Shown piece after piece: positions 1-6,193 of a stretch of DNA of 6,708 bases (the first letter of the stretch is position 1; each line of letters opens with the position of its first letter). The DNA is taken from assembly GCA_934277865.1 (NCBI GenBank), contig CAKQVW010000158.1, positions 1 to 6,708 on the forward strand, in the 5' to 3' direction. This DNA is from an uncultured Pseudobdellovibrionaceae bacterium. GTDB taxonomy: Bacteria; Bdellovibrionota; Bdellovibrionia; Bdellovibrionales; JAMPXM01. Position numbers and translations under genes: made by a program. The notes beneath the pieces were generated by a model. It saw only the letters and a program-made list of their open reading frames with translations, had not been told where the DNA came from and did no database searches.

Positions 1-1092
1 GCAGAAAACACACTTCAGGCTATTCAAGACATCCCGAGCCTGAAACACACGCCGATTCTTGATCGACTTGAACGCGAGCGCGACGTCGCGCTTGATAACT
101 GCTTGAAGCGAAACCTGGCCGACATCAGCGATACAGACCGTGCGCGGGTCATTGGAGAGTTTTTCGAGTTTGGTCCACTCGAGTCACTTCGGTTCGACGA
201 TCAGGTTACTGAAATCTTGGTGACTGGGCCCGAATCAATCTGGGTGGAACGTGGTGGCCGTCTCAATCGGCACCGCGATCGATTTCTTAACCGCATCACC
301 TACCGCGGTTGTGTGAATCGCATCCTCAGAGCCGTGAAGGCAAATGTCGACGAAACCAAACCCTTCGCCAATGGCCGATGGTCGGACTTTCGTGTTCACA
401 TTGCCGGCTCACCGATTGTCGGCGACCTGCCTTGTCTGACCTTGCGACGTGTGCGCAGCCGCCGATGGACCCTTGAGGAATTGCAGTCAGCCGGATGGGC
501 CAACGACCGCGGCATCCAACAAATTCGCGACTTGATCGCCAAACGGCAAAACGTTTTGGTTATCGGCGCAACTGGTACCGGCAAAACGTCTGCACTTTCC
601 GCTGCACTGAACGAAATCGCAGAATGCGAACGTGTTTTGATTTTAGAAGACACCGATGAGATTCCGGTTCCCAGCCCAGCCAGTCTGAAACTGCTCACGA
701 AGGTTGCCCGCCACAGTGATGATACGGAATTCGGCCTTGGCGAGCTATTGAAACAGTCGCTTCGCATGCGGCCCGATCGATTGGTCATGGGTGAAGTCCG
801 CGGCGCCGAAGCAAAAGATCTTTTGATGGCTTTTGCAACTGGGCACGACGGCTGTTGGGGAACCCTTCACGCTTCAAATGCGCGCGAAGCGATGCTTCGC
901 CTAGAGATGCTCGTCCAGATGGGCGCCCCACAGTGGACGGCGGCGACGGTGCGTGCGCTGATTCATTCAAGCATCCAATACATCGTAACGGTGGATCGAA
1001 CCATAGGCGGCAAAAGGCGACTCGCCTCAATCAGCAAAGTCGCCTCTTTGGAAGAATTGGGATTCTGTTTCTCGACAGTCTATCAGGCTTAA
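1..1092 (+). CDS. cpaF: CpaF/TadA-family secretion ATPase (5' end outside window)
   Basis: Hexameric ATPase of the type II/IV secretion superfamily, CpaF/TadA branch, which sits on the cytoplasmic face of the membrane and powers Tad/Flp-type (IVb) pilus assembly or a related secretion machine. The frame is open from base 1, so the visible 363 residues lack the true N-terminus; a TTG at 103 has no ribosome binding site and cuts into the family's N-terminal region, so I reject it as start. Seen: the N-terminal domain pattern (GPLESLRFDDQVTEILVTGP, then VERGGRL), Walker A GATGTGKT (565-588), the Asp box EDTDEIP (646-666), Walker B RPDRLVMGEVRG (769-804) and the His box GTLHASNA (859-882). All key residues are present, so it should be active. 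No tadB/tadC-like gene follows; it ends 3 bases from the convergent gene at 1096-1512. PilT or VirB11 are less likely alternatives. Confidence 0.9.
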   Translation, partial: AENTLQAIQDIPSLKHTPILDRLERERDVALDNCLKRNLADISDTDRARVIGEFFEFGPLESLRFDDQVTEILVTGPESIWVERGGRLNRHRDRFLNRITYRGCVNRILRAVKANVDETKPFANGRWSDFRVHIAGSPIVGDLPCLTLRRVRSRRWTLEELQSAGWANDRGIQQIRDLIAKRQNVLVIGATGTGKTSALSAALNEIAECERVLILEDTDEIPVPSPASLKLLTKVARHSDDTEFGLGELLKQSLRMRPDRLVMGEVRGAEAKDLLMAFATGHDGCWGTLHASNAREAMLRLEMLVQMGAPQWTAATVRALIHSSIQYIVTVDRTIGGKRRLASISKVASLEELGFCFSTVYQA

Positions 1093-1104
1093 AGCTTAAG
1101 CCTG
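1084..1104. repeat. Inverted repeat spanning two convergent stop codons
   Basis: Perfect 9-bp arms CAGGCTTAA and TTAAGCCTG flank a 3-base loop AGC. The left arm ends with the TAA of the CpaF-type gene; the right arm, read on the minus strand, ends with the TAA of the convergent unknown gene. As a result both proteins finish with the same codons, CAG GCT TAA (Gln-Ala-stop). No T-tract follows on either strand, so it is not a canonical intrinsic terminator; it may act as a weak bidirectional terminator or a 3'-end stabiliser. Confidence 0.7.
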
Positions 1105-1512
1105 GACGTCGAGAAAACTGCCACGTGGATAAAGCTCGGTCGGTGCCTCAGACGAAGAATCTGTCGTTGAGGTGATCGACGGCGCGAGCTCCGAGGAGTA
1201 GTTCGCAACCGGCTCGACACCCTGAGGAGTCTGATCGACAACCTCCGGCTGAGAAGTACGCGATCGAAAGAAAACGTCAGAGAGTTCTCTTGCCATAGCA
1301 GCTTGCTGAAGGTCTTTTGTCTTCCAATCCATTCGCTCGGAATGAATCTTGGCGGCGCGAGAGGCTGTTTGCCCAATAGCCGCTTCACGTAGCGACGAGA
1401 CTCCTTCAGGACGACCAAATGCAGGCGTGCCTGGCCGCACCGGCGCAGAATCTTTCATATCAACCGACGACACACGTGCGGATTTCGGCAGAATACCGCT
1501 GATCTTTTCCAT
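1096..1512 (-). CDS. Hypothetical protein, 138 aa, Ser/Thr/Pro-rich
   Basis: I do not recognise this protein. The start at 1512 is set by a textbook AGGAGG five bases upstream; the frame stays open upstream to a GTG at 1620, but that has no such signal. Three parts can be seen: an N-terminal stretch (1-38) of short motifs (SGILPKSARVSSVDMKD, then PVRPGTPAFGRPEG); a central Ala-rich, charged segment (about 39-82) likely to be helical; and a C-terminal tail (83-138) with 16 Ser/Thr in 56 residues plus Pro and acidic residues, likely disordered. There is no signal peptide, membrane segment, cysteine or catalytic motif. It lies 149 bases downstream of aspS on the same strand and may be read through from it. 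The strong ribosome binding site and protein-like composition argue that it is a real gene. A role as a small adaptor or regulator is only a guess. Confidence 0.68.
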   Translation of the reverse strand: MEKISGILPKSARVSSVDMKDSAPVRPGTPAFGRPEGVSSLREAAIGQTASRAAKIHSERMDWKTKDLQQAAMARELSDVFFRSRTSQPEVVDQTPQGVEPVANYSSELAPSITSTTDSSSEAPTELYPRGSFLDVQA

Positions 1513-1517
1513 CCCAA

Positions 1518-1523
1518 CCTCCT
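1518..1523 (-). promoter_or_regulatory. Ribosome binding site of the 138-aa gene
   Basis: AGGAGG on the minus strand, 5 bases before the ATG at 1512. It is the strongest Shine-Dalgarno match in the window and decides the start: the longer reading frame beginning with GTG at 1620 would place it inside the coding region. Confidence 0.8.
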
Positions 1524-1560
1524 GTTGGTTTAAACGGACCGTTGCTGCTAGCGACGCTGG

Positions 1561-1577
1561 AGGCGCATCATGCGCCT
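1561..1577. repeat. Small GC-rich inverted repeat between aspS and the 138-aa gene
   Basis: Arms AGGCGCA and TGCGCCT (7 bp, perfect) around a TCA loop, inside the 149-base gap between the aspS stop and the start of the next minus-strand gene. A second, imperfect stem (CGTTGC/GCGACG with one G-U pair, 1540-1556) lies next to it, closer to the ribosome binding site. No T-tract follows on the minus strand. It could be a transcript-end or processing hairpin of aspS or a leader structure of the next gene. I see no good promoter in this gap. Confidence 0.4.
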
Positions 1578-1661
1578 GAATCCCGCTGCATACCCTACTC
1601 ATCGGCTCATTTTTAGACACACATGAGGCCGCCGAGCCTTGGTCGAGGTCCGCTGGAGAAT

Positions 1662-3482
1662 CTAGCTGGACGAGGTCTCGCCAACACCGGGAGCAAGACG
1701 AATGCCCAGTTCGATCAACTGATCGCGCGAAACGGCGTTCGGCGCTTCCGCCATGAGGTCGGTTGCTTTTGCCGTTTTCGGGAATGCAATCACGTCGCGA
1801 ATGGCATCCGTGTTACAAAGGATCATGGTCAGACGGTCGACACCCCACGCGATTCCTGCATGCGGAGGCGTGCCGTAGCTGAGTGCCTCCATGAAGAAGC
1901 CGAACTTTTCTTTGGCTTCTTCCAAAGAAAGTCCGAGAGCTTTGAACATCGAAGCCTGGAGATCACTTCGGTGAATTCGAACCGATCCGCCGCCGATCTC
2001 GTGGCCGTTGCAAACAAGATCGTAAGCTTTTGCCAGGATCTCTCCGTAACGTTTTTCGTCCCCGCTCTTCAGGATTTCCATGTGTTGGTTTTGCGGCGAC
2101 GTGAATGGATGGTGACGAGCCGCCCAGCGACCGCCCTCGGCATCGTACTCAAACAGTGGGAAGTCGACGACCCACAAGAACTTATCTTGCGACTCATCGA
2201 TCAGCTTCAGCTCACGGCCAAAGTGCAGACGAAGCGCCGAAAGCGCTGCGCACGCGGTATCAAAACCGTCCGCCACAAGCAGCGAAAGCCCCTTGCCGGA
2301 TGGGCAAAGCGTCTTGTGCAGCTCTTTGACTTTGTCTTCTGGCAAGGCCTTCGAAACAGCCGATGTCAAAGTGCCGTTCACGTCTCCCTTGATCCAGATC
2401 AGCCCTTTGGCGCCCGCTTTTTTGGCAATGTCGACCAGTTTGTCGATTTGCGCGCGCGACATTTCGCCCGCCTGCTCGACGCCCAAGCCCTTCACGACTC
2501 CGTTTTTCGCCAAGACATCGTCGAAAACCTTAAAGCCTGTGCCGCGCGATTTCTCCGTCAGATCCTGAAGCTCAAGACCAAAACGCAGATCCGGTTTATC
2601 ACAACCAAAGCGGTTCATGGCATCGATGAACTTCATCTTCGGAATGGGACCGAGGTCGACGCCACGGAACTTCTTCCAAAGCAGCTGAGCCATGCGCTCG
2701 TTCACCGCGATGATGTCGTCTTGATCGACAAAACTCATCTCGATATCAATTTGTGAGAACTCCGGCTGGCGATCGGCGCGCAAATCCTCGTCGCGGAAGC
2801 ATCGAGCGATTTGGAAGTAGCGGTCCATTCCACCAATCATCAGTAGCTGTTTCAGCGTCTGCGGTGATTGCGGAAGCGCATAGAAGGAGCCTTGGTTCAC
2901 GCGAGACGGGACAAGATAGTCACGCGCACCTTCTGGTGTGGATTTATAAAGAATCGGCGTTTCAACTTCTGTGAAGCCTTCTTCCGAAAGGAAGTTCCTC
3001 ACAGAGCGCACGATCTCGTGACGCTTTCGAAGAAAACCACTGAGCCGCTGAGAGCGAATGTCGAGATAACGATACTTCAAGCGCAAATTTTCGCCGACGC
3101 TTTCATCATTGATCTGAAACGGCGGAGTTTTTGCCTCGCTCAAGATCTCCATGTCAGTGGCTTCAATTTCGACATCGCCCGTCGCCAGTTTTTTGTTGGC
3201 CATGCCACTGGGGCGCGTGCGCACCAGTCCGCGAATCGCGACTACGAATTCCGCACGAAGCTCTTTTGCCGCAGCCATCGCCGGACGAGCGGGATCCAGC
3301 ACGACCTGAACGGTGCCTTCTCGGTCGCGAATATCAACAAAGATCAAACCGCCGTGATCGCGACGCCCATCGATCCACCCCATGATGACCACGTTCTGCC
3401 CGGCGTGAGCCGCGCGAAGTGAGCCTGCGTAGTGTGAGCGTTTAACTTCTGAAACAAAGCTACCGGTACTCGTCGAAGACAC
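1662..3482 (-). CDS. aspS: Aspartyl-tRNA synthetase, bacterial type, probably non-discriminating
   Basis: Class II synthetase that charges tRNA-Asp with aspartate in the cytoplasm. At 606 residues it has the full bacterial layout: N-terminal OB-fold anticodon-binding domain (about 15-110), motif 1 (about 164-178), motif 2 with FRDEDLRADRQPEFSQID (229-246), the bacterial GAD insertion (about 288-428) and motif 3 GIAWGVDRLTMIL (543-555), followed by the usual IRDVIAFPKT tail. A GTG at 3482 is the chosen start because AAGGAG lies 7 bases before it; a TTG two codons upstream would leave only one base of spacing. His43 (in RRDHGG) and Gly93 (in RPSGMAN) match the positions that mark non-discriminating AspRS in Pseudomonas (His31/Gly81), where E. 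coli has Leu and a different residue. I therefore infer that it also makes Asp-tRNA-Asn for GatCAB. No Walker-type or frameshift oddity is seen. Confidence 0.97.
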   Translation of the reverse strand: MSSTSTGSFVSEVKRSHYAGSLRAAHAGQNVVIMGWIDGRRDHGGLIFVDIRDREGTVQVVLDPARPAMAAAKELRAEFVVAIRGLVRTRPSGMANKKLATGDVEIEATDMEILSEAKTPPFQINDESVGENLRLKYRYLDIRSQRLSGFLRKRHEIVRSVRNFLSEEGFTEVETPILYKSTPEGARDYLVPSRVNQGSFYALPQSPQTLKQLLMIGGMDRYFQIARCFRDEDLRADRQPEFSQIDIEMSFVDQDDIIAVNERMAQLLWKKFRGVDLGPIPKMKFIDAMNRFGCDKPDLRFGLELQDLTEKSRGTGFKVFDDVLAKNGVVKGLGVEQAGEMSRAQIDKLVDIAKKAGAKGLIWIKGDVNGTLTSAVSKALPEDKVKELHKTLCPSGKGLSLLVADGFDTACAALSALRLHFGRELKLIDESQDKFLWVVDFPLFEYDAEGGRWAARHHPFTSPQNQHMEILKSGDEKRYGEILAKAYDLVCNGHEIGGGSVRIHRSDLQASMFKALGLSLEEAKEKFGFFMEALSYGTPPHAGIAWGVDRLTMILCNTDAIRDVIAFPKTAKATDLMAEAPNAVSRDQLIELGIRLAPGVGETSSS

Positions 3483-3489
3483 GACCAAA

Positions 3490-3495
3490 CTCCTT
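3490..3495 (-). promoter_or_regulatory. Ribosome binding site of aspS
   Basis: AAGGAG on the minus strand, 7 bases before a GTG. This spacing fits GTG at 3482 and not the in-frame TTG at 3488, which would be only one base away; it therefore trims two residues from the longest reading frame. Confidence 0.75.
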
Positions 3496-3526
3496 CATGA
3501 AGGACAAGACTGATGGGGAAGCCGCC

Positions 3527-3555
3527 AGAATAGTTCCCGTTCAAAAAAAAGCCAA
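3527..3555 (-). promoter_or_regulatory. Predicted sigma-70 type promoter of aspS
   Basis: On the minus strand, TTGGCT (3555-3550, 4 of 6 to TTGACA) and TATTCT (3532-3527, 4 of 6 to TATAAT) are separated by exactly 17 bases, and the spacer starts with a T-run. Transcription would begin near 3520, giving a leader of about 38 bases before the aspS GTG, with the AAGGAG site inside it. This is a pattern match only. Confidence 0.5.
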
Positions 3556-3597
3556 TCATGAAAAGGATTTGGGACGTCTAAACAAAAACTTATGTGC

Positions 3598-3627
3598 CTG
3601 ACAGACTAGGACCGAACACGATATTGT
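3598..3627 (+). promoter_or_regulatory. Possible promoter for the PHA_gran_rgn-like gene and rpoH
   Basis: CTGACA (3598-3603, 5 of 6 to TTGACA) and TATTGT (3622-3627, 4 of 6 to TATAAT) with an 18-base spacer, pointing toward the gene at 3764. It would leave a leader of about 130 bases. A weaker alternative, TTGGAT/TTGAAT with 16-base spacing at 3710-3737, lies closer to the gene. I cannot choose between them from sequence alone. Confidence 0.3.
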
Positions 3628-3752
3628 GAGAACTTACAGAATCCGAAGCCGCTGAAAAGGGGCTGGCCGCCGCGACATAACGCCGCCCGCCAAACCCCAG
3701 ACATGCGTTTTGGATGCAACCAAGGCAAGTTTTGAATTCTGCCGTATTGACC

Positions 3753-3757
3753 AGGAG
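3753..3757 (+). promoter_or_regulatory. Ribosome binding site of the PHA_gran_rgn-like gene
   Basis: AGGAG six bases before the GTG at 3764. It selects this GTG over the TTG at 3710 that opens the longest frame; the 18 residues removed do not look like the family, whereas MPKFKVESK does. Confidence 0.75.
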
Positions 3758-3763
3758 TATTTC

Positions 3764-4069
3764 GTGCCCAAATTTAAAGTTGAATCGAAGTCCAACCTCA
3801 GCCAAGCCGAGGCATTCGAAAAAATGAAGACTCTGCTTGCGGGCGACCCCGATTTGCGAAAGTTGGATTCAAAAATTGAGATAAAAACCAACGACGCGGG
3901 ACACACGGCACAGGTGAAGGGTTCAAAGTTCTCGGCAGAGGTCACAGTGGCGGCCACAGGCCCGGGCTCACATGTCACGATTGAAGTCGACCTGCCGCTG
4001 ATGCTGCTGCCCGCAAAAGGCATGGTACAGGCAACTCTCGAGAAAAAACTCTCGAAGATCTTGGCCTAA
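3764..4069 (+). CDS. Small PHA_gran_rgn-like protein, 101 aa
   Basis: A 101-residue protein starting at a GTG with AGGAG six bases upstream. The layout fits the small polyhydroxyalkanoic-acid-system family (Pfam PHA_gran_rgn): a short strand (PKFKVES), a helix with basic and acidic faces (about 12-26), a run of alternating strand-like segments (about 35-75, including VTIEVDLPL) and a C-terminal amphipathic helix KGMVQATLEKKLSKILA. There is no signal peptide or membrane span; it should be cytoplasmic. The family name comes from genes linked to PHA granules, but no PHA synthase or phasin is visible here, so that function should not be assumed. The stop lies 11 bases before the sigma factor start, so the two genes are probably one transcription unit. 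A short direct repeat AACTCTCGA occurs twice near its end (4033 and 4047) and looks incidental. Confidence 0.7.
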   Translation: MPKFKVESKSNLSQAEAFEKMKTLLAGDPDLRKLDSKIEIKTNDAGHTAQVKGSKFSAEVTVAATGPGSHVTIEVDLPLMLLPAKGMVQATLEKKLSKILA

Positions 4070-4080
4070 ACAGGGGTTTT

Positions 4081-5280
4081 GTGGCGAAGTCGAAGGGTGT
4101 GAAAACTCCAAAAAAGAACACGCCTCGCACGAAGAGTGCGAAGGAGTCCGCTCGCGTCGTCGAAGCCGAACTCATTGAACCAAGTTCACCAGAACGCTCG
4201 ACCGACTATGCCGAACAGGTGCAAAGCCAAAAAGACGTCTGGGAGGCACGAGGCTGGCAGGAACGTGGTCCAGAACAGATTGCCGAAGACGTCAGCGAAG
4301 AGTCCGATATCGCATCTGAGCTGCGTTCAAGCATCGCCCCCGAAGAGGAGTTGGCAGATTCTCAGGTTCCTGCCCTCCTCGACGATGCGAGTTTCGAACC
4401 TACCGCCGCCAGCGCCAGCGCTGCTAAGAGTTCAAACGCCCTGGCACTGACAGACCCGGTCGCGCTGTACATGGCTGAAGTGCGAAAGTACCCGCTGCTA
4501 ACGCGTGAGCAGGAACAAGAGCTTGCGATGCGGTATCGGGAAACTGGCGACAAACGGGCCGCCGAAATGCTTGTCACCAGCAACTTACGTTTTGTGGTGA
4601 AAGTCGCAGCCGAGTACTCAAAATTTGGCGCACGACTGATCGACTTGGTCCAAGAAGGCAACGTCGGGCTGATGCATGCCGTGCGCGAATTTAATCCCTA
4701 CAAAGGGGTTCGGCTGATCACCTACGCCGTTTGGTGGATTCGTGGTTACATTCAAGACTATCTCATGCGCCAGTATTCGATGGTCCGTATTGGGACGACA
4801 CAGTCACAAAGAAAGCTCTTCTACCGGCTACAAAAGGAAAAAGAGCTACTGGAGTCAATGGGCCAAGAACCCAGCGTGCAGCTGCTCTCGACGCGCCTGG
4901 GAGTGAGCGAGTCCGATGTCGAGACCATGAGTCAGCGCCTTCAGGGCCGCGATGTATCCCTGCAAACCGCCGTCGACGCCAACGGCAAAACCACGCTGCT
5001 CGACTTTGAATCCAGCGACGACATCCCCATCGATGAACAGATGGGACATGCCGATATGCTGTCCCTGCTTCATGAGGGCATCGAAGACTTAAAAGACTCG
5101 TTGAACGATCGCGAGCGTGAGTTATTGGAAGATCGCCTGCTCTCAGACGAGCCGCTGACCCTGCAGGAGATTGGCGAGAAATATGGCGTCACACGCGAGG
5201 CCGTGCGACAGATGGAAAACCGTTTGATGGCCAAGATCCGAAAGGTCTTGGAAGAGCGCCTCGAAGCCAAGAGGCGCTAG
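4081..5280 (+). CDS. rpoH: RpoH-family (sigma-32) sigma factor with long N-terminal extension
   Basis: Alternative sigma factor that directs RNA polymerase to heat-shock or stress promoters. Seen in order: region 1.2 (DPVALYMAEVRKYPLL, 125-140), region 2 (about 165-240, with NLRFVVKVA, LIDLVQEGNVGLM and TYAVWWIRGYI), the RpoH box QRKLFYRLQ (243-251, close to the classical QRKLFFNLR), region 3 (about 262-300) and region 4 with the helix-turn-helix LQEIGEKYGVTREAVRQME (361-379). The RpoH box separates it from RpoD and RpoS. At 399 residues it is about 115 longer than E. coli RpoH; the surplus is N-terminal, first basic (9 Lys/Arg in residues 1-25) then acidic (23 Asp/Glu against 5 Lys/Arg in 28-110). 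The GTG start has only a weak AGGGG four bases upstream, but is 11 bases after the previous stop, which suggests coupling. Its targets cannot be read from sequence. Confidence 0.9.
   Translation: MAKSKGVKTPKKNTPRTKSAKESARVVEAELIEPSSPERSTDYAEQVQSQKDVWEARGWQERGPEQIAEDVSEESDIASELRSSIAPEEELADSQVPALLDDASFEPTAASASAAKSSNALALTDPVALYMAEVRKYPLLTREQEQELAMRYRETGDKRAAEMLVTSNLRFVVKVAAEYSKFGARLIDLVQEGNVGLMHAVREFNPYKGVRLITYAVWWIRGYIQDYLMRQYSMVRIGTTQSQRKLFYRLQKEKELLESMGQEPSVQLLSTRLGVSESDVETMSQRLQGRDVSLQTAVDANGKTTLLDFESSDDIPIDEQMGHADMLSLLHEGIEDLKDSLNDRERELLEDRLLSDEPLTLQEIGEKYGVTREAVRQMENRLMAKIRKVLEERLEAKRR
5255..5278. repeat. Inverted repeat at the 3' end of rpoH
   Basis: Perfect 8-bp arms AGCGCCTC (5255-5262) and GAGGCGCT (5271-5278) around an 8-base loop. 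They encode the last residues of the sigma factor, and the right arm ends on the first base of its TAG stop. Downstream on the plus strand is TTCGGC then an A-run, not a T-run, so it is not a standard terminator for rpoH. On the minus strand fliA transcripts reach a T6 run (5288-5293) just before this stem, an order opposite to an intrinsic terminator. It may help end both converging transcripts. Confidence 0.55.
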
Positions 5281-5293
5281 TTCGGCTAAAAAA

Positions 5294-6073
5294 TCAGCTA
5301 GCTTCGTTGTTCTGCTCTTTGAAGAACGTGGTCAGCTTCGCACGCAAGCGGCTGATCGCCTGCGCATGCAACTGTGAAATCCGACTTTCTGTCACACGAA
5401 GGACTTTGCCGATCTCTTTAAGGTTGAGGTCCTCATAGTAGTAAAGCGAGAGCACGAGACGCTGACGCTCTGGCAGCTCCTCAATTGCGCCTGTTATGAC
5501 GTCCTTCACCGACTTCAAGTTCAATTGGATGTAAGGGTTTGCAACCTTCACGTCCTCAAGAAGCGACATCAGCGACTTTTTATCGACATTGGAAAACGAC
5601 GCGATCTCGTCAATGGAAAGCACCGAAACCGGACGCACTTGATTCACGAGCTCAAAGAACTCATCAAGCGTCATGTTCAGTTTTGAAGCGACTTCTTCGT
5701 CCGTCGCTTGGCGCCCAAGTTCGGCTTCAAGGTCGGCAACCGTTTTGTCGAGAAGCTTGGCCTTGTCGCGAACAGAGCGAGGAACCCAATCCTGCGCACG
5801 AAGCTCGTCGAGGATCGCACCGCGAATACGAAACTCCGCGTAGGTTTTAAATTTGTTGTCACGGGTTGGATCGTACTTTTCGATCGCATCCATCAAGCCG
5901 ATCACACCGCTAGAAATGAGATCGTCTAACTCGATATTCGAAGGAAGACGAACGGCAATTTTCTGAGCAATGAACTTGATAAGTGGCGTGTACTCACGGA
6001 TCAACTCTTCGCGCTCTTTCGAGTTCAATCGCGTGGGTTCGTCCTTATACTTCTTGAGCGCTGAACTGTTCAT
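5294..6073 (-). CDS. fliA: Flagellar sigma factor FliA (sigma-28)
   Basis: Sigma-28 subunit that directs RNA polymerase to late flagellar and motility genes. The 259 residues match the FliA/WhiG family in length and order: region 2 (about 27-100, with YTPLIKFIAQKIAVRLP, ELDDLISSGVIGLMDAIEKY and FKTYAEFRIRGAILDELRAQ), the family hallmark DWVPRSVR (95-102), region 3 (about 105-155) and region 4 with LPERQRLVLSLYYYEDLNLK and the helix-turn-helix IGKVLRVTESRISQLHAQAI (221-240). Start: ATG at 6073 with GAGGG five bases upstream; an overlapping ATG four bases earlier is out of frame. It is transcribed in the same direction as flhG, 142 bases downstream of it, and ends 13 bases from the convergent rpoH. 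No FlgM-like anti-sigma factor is visible in the window. Confidence 0.96.
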   Translation of the reverse strand: MNSSALKKYKDEPTRLNSKEREELIREYTPLIKFIAQKIAVRLPSNIELDDLISSGVIGLMDAIEKYDPTRDNKFKTYAEFRIRGAILDELRAQDWVPRSVRDKAKLLDKTVADLEAELGRQATDEEVASKLNMTLDEFFELVNQVRPVSVLSIDEIASFSNVDKKSLMSLLEDVKVANPYIQLNLKSVKDVITGAIEELPERQRLVLSLYYYEDLNLKEIGKVLRVTESRISQLHAQAISRLRAKLTTFFKEQNNEAS

Positions 6074-6078
6074 TCATT

Positions 6079-6083
6079 CCCTC
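6079..6083 (-). promoter_or_regulatory. Ribosome binding site of fliA
   Basis: GAGGG five bases before the in-frame ATG at 6073. The sequence after it reads ATGAATGA, so an out-of-frame ATG at 6077 lies between the site and the true start; the FliA reading frame decides for the second ATG. Confidence 0.6.
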
Positions 6084-6193
6084 GTTTTACTTCGAGCAAT
6101 GCTTTAAGGTTACTCGCATCCGTCGATCCTTAGAAGTCCTGAGTATTTCATGCCAGACCAATTCGAGCTTGAGGAAAACCTAGCCTCGCCCTC

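Noticed and set aside
103..105. TTG as start of the CpaF-type gene
   Set aside because: No Shine-Dalgarno sequence, and the same frame is open to the window edge with plausible protein sequence; the family needs a longer N-terminal region.
855..1175. Plus-strand open frame overlapping the end of the CpaF-type gene
   Set aside because: It overlaps the conserved His-box part of the ATPase in another frame and runs antisense into the 138-aa gene; no ribosome binding site or recognisable content.
1599..1606. GCCGATGA on the minus strand, like a sigma-28 -10 element, upstream of the 138-aa gene
   Set aside because: No TAAA-like -35 element is found at about 15 bases upstream, so the match is a half-site and probably chance, although a FliA-controlled gene here would be attractive.
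1623..2756. Long plus-strand open frame (377 codons) opposite aspS
   Set aside because: It is fully antisense to a clearly conserved AspRS, its product resembles no protein I know, and it has no ribosome binding site. It is a shadow of the codon use in aspS.
4033..4055. Direct repeat AACTCTCGA twice before rpoH
   Set aside because: It lies in coding sequence (LEKKLSK region), has only two copies and no palindromic or operator-like arrangement; it is likely incidental.
6110..6151. 13-codon minus-strand open frame between flhG and fliA, possible leader peptide
   Set aside because: No ribosome binding site, no run of regulatory codons and no attached terminator/antiterminator pair.
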